Shown: piece by piece, positions 57,401-64,000 of the stretch
Layout: the number at the start of each line of letters is the position of its first letter
Position numbering within the stretch: position 1 is the stretch's first letter
Position numbers and translations under genes: made by a program
From: Cladorhizidae sp. MBARI D1340-BT2
Lineage: Eukaryota > Porifera > Demospongiae > Poecilosclerida > Cladorhizidae
DNA: 64,000 nucleotides
Assembly (NCBI GenBank): GCA_028752905.1
Contig: JAQNBH010000003.1
Span: forward strand, 37,260,472-37,324,471
Reading direction: 5' to 3'
The notes under the pieces: generated by a model
Told to the model about the DNA's origin: nothing
What the model saw: only the letters and a program-made list of their open reading frames with translations
Database searches by the model: none

Positions 57401-60400
57401 ACCTAGCATGGTTATACACCTAGCATGGTTATATACCTAGTATGGTTATATACCTAGCATGGTTATATACCTAGCATGGTTATATACCTAGCATAGTTAT
57501 AAACCTAGCATGGTTATACAATTAGCATAGTTATACACCTAGCATGGTTATATACCTAGCATAGTTATACACCTAGCATGGTTATACACCTAGCATGGTT
57601 ATATACCTAGCATGGTTATACACCTAGCAAGGTTATACACCTAGCTTGGTTATATACCTAGCATGGTTATACACCTAGCATGGTTATATACCTAGCTTGG
57701 TTATACACCTAGCATGGTTATAATTATACCTAGCATGGTTATATACCTAGCGTGGTTATACAACTAGCATGGTTATATACCTAGCATGGTTGTATACCTA
57801 GCATGGTTATATACCTAGCATGGTTATATACCTAGCATGGTTATATACCTAGAATGGTTATACACCTAGCATGGTTATACAATTAGCATGGTTATACACC
57901 TAGCATGGTTATATACCTAGCATAGTTATACACCTAGCATGGTTATACACCTAGCATGGTTATATACCTAGCATGGTTATATACCTAGCATGGTTATATA
58001 CCTAGCATGGTTATATACCTAGCATAGTTATACACCTAGCATGGTTATACAATTAGCATGGATATACACCTAGCATGGTTATATACCTAGCATGGTTATA
58101 TACCTAGCATGGTTATATACCTAGCATAGTTATACACCTAGCATGGTTATACAATTAGCATGGTTATACACCTAGCATGGTTATATACCTAGCATAGTTA
58201 TACACCGAGCATGGTTATACACCTAGCTTGGTTATATACCTAGCATGGTTATATACCTAGCATGGTTATATACCTAGCATGGTTATATACCTATCATGGT
58301 TATATACCTAGCATAGTTATACACCTAGCATGGTTATACAATTAGCATGGTTATACACCTAGCATGGTTATATACCTAGCATGGTTATACACCTAGCATG
58401 GTTATACACCTAGCATGGTTATATACCTAGCATAGTTATATACCTAGCATGGTTATACACCTAGCATGGTTATATACCTAGCATGGTTATATACCTAGCA
58501 TGTTTATATACCTAGCATAGTTATACACCTAGCATGGTTATATACCTAGCATGGTTATACACCTAGCATGGTTATATACCTAGCATGGTTATATACCTAG
58601 CATGGTTATATACCTAGCATGGTTATATACCTAACATTGTTATATACCTAACATGGTTATATACCTAGCATGGTTATATACCTAGCATCGTTATACACCT
58701 AGCATGGTTATACACCTAGCATGGTTATACACCTAGCATGGTTATATACCTAGCATGGTTATATACCTAGCATGGTTATATACCTAGCATGGTTATATAT
58801 CTGGCATAGTTATACATCTAGCATGGTTATATAATTAGCATGGTTATACACCTAGCATGGTTATATACCTAGCATGGTTATATACCTAGCATGGTTATAT
58901 ACCTAGCATAGTTATACACCTAGCATGGTTATACAATTAACATGGTTATACACCTAGCATGGTTATATACCTAGCATAGCTATACACCTAGCATGGTTAT
59001 ACACCTAGCATGGTTATATACCTAGCATGGTTATATACCTAGCATTATTATATACCTAGCATGGTTATATACCTAACATGGTTATACACCTAGCATGGTT
59101 GTATACCTAGCATGGTTATATTATACCTAGCATGGTTATATACCTAGCATGGTTATATACCTAGAATGGTTATACACCTTGCATGGTTATACAATTAGCA
59201 TGGTTATACACCTAGCATGGTTATATACCTAGCATAGTTATACACCTAGCATGGTTATACACCTAGCATGGTTATATACCTAGCATGGTTATATACCTAG
59301 CATAGTTATACACCTAGCATGGTTATACAATTAGCATGGTTATACACCTAGCATGGTTATATACCTAGCATGGTTATATACCTAGCATAGTTATACACCT
59401 AGCATGGTTATACACCTAGCATGGTTATATACCTAGCATAGTTATATACCTAGCATGGTTATACACCTAGCATGGTTATATACCTAGCATGGTTATATAC
59501 CTAGCATGTTTATATACCTAGCATAGTTATACACCTAGCATGGTTATATACCTAGCATGGTTATACACCTAGCATGGTTATATACCTAGCATGGTTAAAT
59601 ACCTAGCATGGTTATACACCTAGCTTGGTTATATACCTAGCATGGTTATATACCTAACATTGTTATATACCTAGCATGGTTATATACCTAGCATAGTTAT
59701 ACACCTAGCATCGTTATACACCTAGCATGGTTATACACCTAGCATGGTTATACACCTAGCATGGTTATATACCTAGCATGGTTATATACCTAGCATGGTT
59801 ATATACCTAGCATGGTTATATATCTGGCATAGTTATACACCTAGCATGGTTATATAATTAGCATGGTTATACACCTAGCATGGTTATATACCTAGCATGG
59901 TTATATACCTAGCATGGTTATATACCTAGCATAGTTATACACCTCGCATGGTTATACAATTAACATGGTTATACACCTAGCATGGTTATATACCTAGCAT
60001 AGCTATACACCTAGCATGGTTATACACCTAGCGTGGTTATACACCTAGCATGGTTATATACCTAGCATGGTTATATACCTAGCATGGTTATATACCTAGC
60101 ATGGTTATATACCTAGCATAGTTATACACCTAGCATGCTTATACAATTAGCATGGTTATACACCTAGCATGGTTATATACCTAGCATAGTTATACACTTA
60201 GCATGGTTATACACCTATCATGGTTATATACCTAGCATGGTTATATACCTAGCATGGTTATATACCTAGCAATACCTAGCATAGTTATACACCTTGCATG
60301 GTTATACAATTAGCATGGTTATACACCTAGCATGGTTATATACCTAGCATAGTTTATACACCTAGCATGGTTATACACCTAGCATGGTTATATACCTAGC

Positions 60401-60784
60401 ATGGTTATATACCTAGCATGGTTATACAATTAGCATGGTTATACACCTAGCATGGTTATATACCTAGCATAGTTATACACCTAGCATGGTTACACACCTA
60501 GCATGGTTATATACCTAGCATGGTTATACACCTAGCAAGGTTATACACCTAGCATGGTTATATACCTAGCATGGTTATACACCTAGCATGGTTATATACC
60601 TAGCTTGGTTATACACCTAGCATGGTTATAATTATACCTAGCATGGTTATATACCTAGCGTGGTTATACAACTAGCATGGTTATATACCTAGCATGGTTG
60701 TATACCTAGCATGGTTATATACCTAGCATGGTTATATACCTAGCATGGTTATATACCTAGAATGGTTATACATCTAGCATGGTT

Positions 60785-62091
60785 ATACACCTAGCATCGT
60801 TATACACCTAGCATGGTTATACACCTAGCATGGTTATACACCTAGCATGGTTATATACCTAGCATGGTTATATACCTAGCATGGTTATATACCTAGCATG
60901 GTTATATATCTGGCATAGTTATACACCTAGCATGGTTATACAATTAGCATGGTTATACACCTAGCATGGTTATATACCTAGCATGGTTATATACCTAGCA
61001 TGGTTATATACCTAGCATAGTTATACACCTAGCATGGTTATACAATTAACATGGTTATACACCTAGCATGGTTATATACCTAGCTTAGCTATACACCTAG
61101 CATGGTTATACACCTAGCATGGTTATATACCTAGCATGGTTATATACCTAGCATGGTTATATACCTAGCATGGTTATATACCTAACATGATTATACACCT
61201 AGCATGGTTGTATACCTAGCATGGTTATATACCTAGCATGGTTATATACCTAGCATGGTTATATACCTAGAATGGTTATACACCTAGCATGGTTATACAA
61301 TTAGCATGGTTATACACCTAGCATGGTTATATACCTAGCATAGTTATACACCTAGCATGGTTATACACCTAGCATGGTTATATACCTAGCATGGTTATAT
61401 ACCTAGCATGGTTATATACCTAGCATGGTTATATACCTAGCATAGTTATACACCTAGCATGGTTATACAATTAGCATGGATATACACCTAGCATAGCTAT
61501 ACACCTAGCATGGTTATACACCTAGCAGGTTATATACCTAGCATGGTTATATACCTAGCATGGTTATATACCTAGCATGGTTATATACCTAGCATGGTTA
61601 TACACCTAGCATGGTTATATACCTAGCATGGTTATATACCTTGCATGGTTATATACCTAGCATGGTTATATACCTAGCATGGTTATACACCTAGCATGGT
61701 TATACAATTAGCATGGTTATACACCTAGCATGGTTATATACCTAGCATAGTTATACACCTAGCATGGTTATACACCTAGCATGGTTATATACCTAGCATG
61801 GTTATATACCTAGCATGGTTATATACCTAGCATGGTTATATACCTAGCATACACCTAGCATGGTTATACAATTAGCATGGTTTACACCTAGCATGGTTAT
61901 ATACCTAGCATGGTTATACACCTAGCATGGTTATACACCTAGCATGGTTATATACCTAGCATGGTTATATACCTAGCATGGTTATACAATTAGCATGGTT
62001 ATACACCTAGCATGGTTATATACCTAGCATGGTTATACACCTAGCATGGTTATACACCTAGCATGGTTATATACCTAGCATAGTTATATAC
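60785..62091. repeat. Right-block satellite duplication, copy B
   Basis: Partner of the segment at about 53100-54400, offset 7691 bp. It retains the full-length monomer where copy A has a 6-bp loss (CTAGCTTAGCTAT near 61083). The stretch after it, about 62.0-64.0 kb, is in turn a copy of about 58.4-60.4 kb: ACATGGTTAT at 58651/62299 and TATTAT insertion at 59119/62767 share an offset of 3648 bp, which becomes 3614 (two monomers fewer) at AATACC 60271/63885. Confidence 0.8.
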
Positions 62092-64000
62092 CTAGCATGG
62101 TTATACACCTAGCATGGTTATATACCTAGCATGGTTATATACCTAGCATGTTTATATACCTAGCATAGTTATACACCTAGCATGGTTATATACCTAGCAT
62201 GGTTATACACCTAGCATGGTTATATACCTAGCATGGTTATATACCTAGCATGGTTATATACCTAGCATGGTTATATACCTAACATTGTTATATACCTAAC
62301 ATGGTTATATACCTAGCATGGTTATATACCTAGCATCGTTATACACCTAGCATGGTTATACACCTAGCATGGTTATACACCTAGCATGGTTATATACCTA
62401 GCATGGTTATATACCTAGCATGGTTATATACCTAGCATGGTTATATATCTGGCATAGTTATACATCTAGCATGGTTATATAATTAGCATGGTTATACACC
62501 TAGCATGGTTATATACCTAGCATGGTTATATACCTAGCATGGTTATATACCTAGCATAGTTATACACCTAGCATGGTTATACAATTAACATGGTTATACA
62601 CCTAGCATGGTTATATACCTAGCATAGCTATACACCTAGCATGGTTATACACCTAGCATGGTTATATACCTAGCATGGTTATATACCTAGCATTATTATA
62701 TACCTAGCATGGTTATATACCTAACATGGTTATACACCTAGCATGGTTGTATACCTAGCATGGTTATATTATACCTAGCATGGTTATATACCTAGCATGG
62801 TTATATACCTAGAATGGTTATACACCTTGCATGGTTATACAATTAGCATGGTTATACACCTAGCATGGTTATATACCTAGCATAGTTATACACCTAGCAT
62901 GGTTATACACCTAGCATGGTTATATACCTAGCATGGTTATATACCTAGCATAGTTATACACCTAGCATGGTTATACAATTAGCATGGTTATACACCTAGC
63001 ATGGTTATATACCTAGCATGGTTATATACCTAGCATAGTTATACACCTAGCATGGTTATACACCTAGCATGGTTATATACCTAGCATAGTTATATACCTA
63101 GCATGGTTATACACCTAGCATGGTTATATACCTAGCATGGTTATATACCTAGCATGTTTAAATACCTAGCATAGTTATACACCTAGCATGGTTATATACC
63201 TAGCATGGTTAAATACCTAGCATGGTTATACACCTAGCTTGGTTATATACCTAGCATGGTTATATACCTAACATTGTTATATACCTAGCATGGTTATATA
63301 CCTAGCATAGTTATACACCTAGCATCGTTATACACCTAGCATGGTTATACACCTAGCATGGTTATACACCTAGCATGGTTATATACCTAGCATGGTTATA
63401 TACCTAGCATGGTTATATACCTAGCATGGTTATATATCTGGCATAGTTATACACCTAGCATGGTTATATAATTAGCATGGTTATACACCTAGCATGGTTA
63501 TATACCTAGCATGGTTATATACCTAGCATGGTTATATACCTAGCATAGTTATACACCTCGCATGGTTATACAATTAACATGGTTATACACCTAGCATGGT
63601 TATATACCTAGCATAGCTATACACCTAGCATGGTTATACACCTAGCGTGGTTATACACCTAGCATGGTTATATACCTAGCATGGTTATATACCTAGCATG
63701 GTTATATACCTAGCATGGTTATATACCTAGCATAGTTATACACCTAGCATGCTTATACAATTAGCATGGTTATACACCTAGCATGGTTATATACCTAGCA
63801 TAGTTATACACTTAGCATGGTTATACACCTATCATGGTTATATACCTAGCATGGTTATATACCTAGCATGGTTATATACCTAGCAATACCTAGCATAGTT
63901 ATACACCTTGCATGGTTATACAATTAGCATGGTTATACACCTAGCATGGTTATATACCTAGCATAGTTTATACACCTAGCATGGTTATACACCTAGCATG

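Larger units (their letters stand above)
51976..64000. repeat. 17-bp satellite array, right block
   Basis: The same 17-bp satellite resumes immediately after the transposon and in the same monomer register, running to the window edge (about 700 monomers by length). It shares rare variants with the 29-48.5 kb part of the left block, such as CTAACATTG monomers, TATATCTGG monomers, the 7-bp-deleted AATACC monomer and the ATTA-insertion monomer. This shows that both sides belong to one array. It also has local variants of its own, such as the +1 form CATAGTTTATACACC at 55235, 55355, 57256, 60353 and 63966. I see no gene in it. Confidence 0.98.

Overview
The window is eukaryotic. Nearly all of it is one satellite array built from a 17-bp monomer (type form GGTTATATACCTAGCAT). 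The array runs off both ends of the window and is interrupted once, at 48605-51975, by a 3.37-kb DNA transposon. There are no bacterial gene layouts, no rRNA or tRNA genes, and no intact gene. A satellite of this size, together with a eukaryotic-style terminal-inverted-repeat transposon carrying an AATAAA signal, suggests an animal, probably an invertebrate. The species cannot be fixed from the sequence.

Satellite, 1-48604 and 51976-64000. Spacings between identical marker variants are multiples of 17 unless a known length variant lies between them, so the monomer length is strict. The common forms differ at a few positions: GGTTATATACC..., GGTTATACACC..., AGTTATACACC... and GGTTATACAATTAGCAT. 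Rare variants act as bar codes and reveal several layers of multi-kilobase higher-order repeats. These are: a duplication of about 4.9 kb at an offset of 7220 bp (7203 bp after one monomer is lost) in the left part; units of 3284 and 4168 bp between 18.1 and 28.9 kb; a different family with steps of 2069, 2997, 3711, 3846, 3051 and 3570 bp between about 29 and 48.5 kb; and duplications at offsets of 7691 and 3648 bp right of the transposon.

Transposon, 48605-51975. It has imperfect terminal inverted repeats (136 bp left, 119 bp right, outer end CTAGGAGT) and a 5-bp target-site duplication TTATA. Removing the element and one TTATA restores a perfect satellite monomer, so the boundaries are firm to the base. 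On the minus strand it carries one decayed gene of about 870 codons, read from about 51654 to 49040. Two frameshifts and two in-frame stops break it into four open segments. In order it shows a basic N-terminus, an acidic/glutamine-rich coiled-coil-like stretch, an RNase-H-like core with candidate D, D, C-x2-H and E motifs, and a C-terminal SH3/Tudor-like segment. An AATAAA lies downstream of its stop. It reads as a dead cut-and-paste transposase whose superfamily I cannot assign with confidence.

How the parts relate: the array evolved by repeated unequal exchange or amplification of multi-kb blocks. The transposon landed in a single monomer and is absent from neighbouring higher-order copies, so it probably arrived after the last local amplification, perhaps already defective and moved by an enzyme supplied from elsewhere.
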